Source of the DNA: Spirochaetaceae bacterium UBA1306
Lineage (GTDB): Bacteria > Spirochaetota > Spirochaetia > Treponematales > Rectinemataceae
Length of the DNA stretch: 5,743 nucleotides
Assembly: GCA_002307245.1 (NCBI GenBank)
Contig: DBTW01000048.1
Coordinates: 1-5,743 of the forward strand
Direction of reading: 5' to 3'
A program made the position numbers and the translations under genes. The notes below the pieces were generated by a model, which made no database searches, was not told where the DNA came from, and saw nothing but the letters and a program-made list of their open reading frames with translations. How positions within the stretch are numbered: position 1 is the first letter of the stretch; each line of letters begins with the position of its first letter. Positions 5,478 through 5,743 of the stretch are shown here, one piece after another.

Positions 5478-5497
5478 GCGAAGGCATGTACACAAGG

Positions 5498-5523
5498 GGC
5501 CGCCCATTGGGCGGCCTTTTTTC
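5498..5523 (+). terminator. Rho-independent terminator of the beta-barrel gene
   Basis: GGCCGCCC (5498-5505), a 3-nt ATT loop and GGGCGGCC (5509-5516) form a perfect 8-bp GC stem, followed by six Ts (5517-5522). It begins 21 bp after the stop codon. The T-run exists only on the plus strand, so it is directed at the beta-barrel transcript. Confidence 0.93.
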
Positions 5524-5524
5524 T

Positions 5525-5677
5525 TTAGTGTTATGAAGCCTGTGGAGAAAAAACGGTTTATTCATTTCACGAAAACGAAATATCGACTTAATCTTTTTGG
5601 CGACAGAGCGGCTGCGAGTATTTCGGTGCTGTCCAGCGCGCGAAATTAATCCGAGCCTACAAGCTTCGTAACACTAA
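5525..5677. mobile_element. Putative MITE or decayed insertion element with terminal inverted repeats
   Basis: The left end TTAGTGTTATGAAGC (5525-5539) recurs inverted at 5663-5677 (on the minus strand TTAGTGTTACGAAGC) with 14/15 identity. The match extends inward to 18/21 (5525-5545 and 5657-5677), and all three differences are transitions. If the ends are taken from GTGTTA, each is flanked by TA, the target duplication of IS630/Tc1-mariner-type elements. The roughly 110-bp interior is richer in A+T than nearby genes, has no open reading frame of note, and contains short internal inverted repeats such as CGAAATA (5576-5582) with TATTTCG (5619-5625). It is wedged between the T-tract of the terminator and the stop codon of the next minus-strand gene. 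It could instead be a regulatory or bidirectional 3' structure. Calling it mobile is inference until other copies are found. Confidence 0.5.
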
Positions 5678-5743
5678 TTACGCTTTCCAGAGCTGCACGA
5701 GCTCGATCAGGGTCTCCACGGCCAGGGCCATCTCGGCCACCGA
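5678..5743 (-). CDS. C-terminal end of an unidentified protein (partial)
   Basis: The minus strand enters from the right edge in an open frame for 21 codons and stops at TAA (5680-5678). The residues read SVAEMALAVETLIELVQLWK plus a final Ala, an amphipathic helix. Codon choice is GC-rich with C/G third positions, as in the other genes of the window, which supports real coding. The sequence is too short for family assignment. A terminal helix of this kind would fit, among others, an M20-type peptidase, but that is a guess. Its stop lies directly beside the inverted-repeat element, and no terminator of its own is visible between the stop and the beta-barrel gene's terminator. Confidence 0.6.
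   Translation of the reverse strand, partial: SVAEMALAVETLIELVQLWKA

Overview
The window reads as a moderately GC-rich bacterial chromosome segment, most likely from a spirochaete of the Treponema/Spirochaeta group. This is inferred from three things: a Crp/Fnr-type sensor domain of the style common in treponemes, a secreted multi-PEGA-repeat protein, and a small outer-membrane-type beta-barrel. No 16S or other marker gene is present, so the taxonomy is an inference.

Layout. Positions 1-3138 hold a run of minus-strand genes. In order of transcription they are a GNAT acetyltransferase (3138-2647), a ROK-family sugar kinase most like fructokinase (2650-1736), an ATZ/TRZ-type amidohydrolase with a TTG start (1633-389), and the 5' part of a cyclic-nucleotide-binding-domain protein (275 to the left edge). 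The first two overlap by 4 bp (ATGA) and are surely co-translated. The last two follow gaps of about 100 bp, so they may be in the same operon or have their own signals. A candidate promoter for the unit lies at 3178-3206. Next comes a minus-strand gene for an exported protein of four clear PEGA repeats plus a divergent fifth module (4503-3310), ended by a large GC hairpin. A 251-bp divergent control region (4504-4754) separates it from a plus-strand beta-barrel protein gene (4755-5477), which ends in a textbook intrinsic terminator. Between that terminator and the C-terminal end of a further minus-strand gene (5743-5680) sits a non-coding block with 21-bp imperfect terminal inverted repeats flanked by TA. 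It resembles a MITE or other decayed mobile element.

Working together. GNAT and ROK kinase form a small metabolic unit, possibly with the amidohydrolase, whose shared substrate is not visible. The divergent PEGA/beta-barrel pair looks like an envelope module: both products carry signal peptides. Both proposed promoters place a near-identical 13-bp element at the same offset from the -10 box, suggesting common control. The PEGA leader also contains a perfect hairpin and a 12-codon upstream reading frame whose stop overlaps the ribosome binding site. The most unusual objects are the inverted-repeat element at 5525-5677 and the architecture of the divergent control region. I see no tRNA, rRNA, CRISPR array or phage gene.
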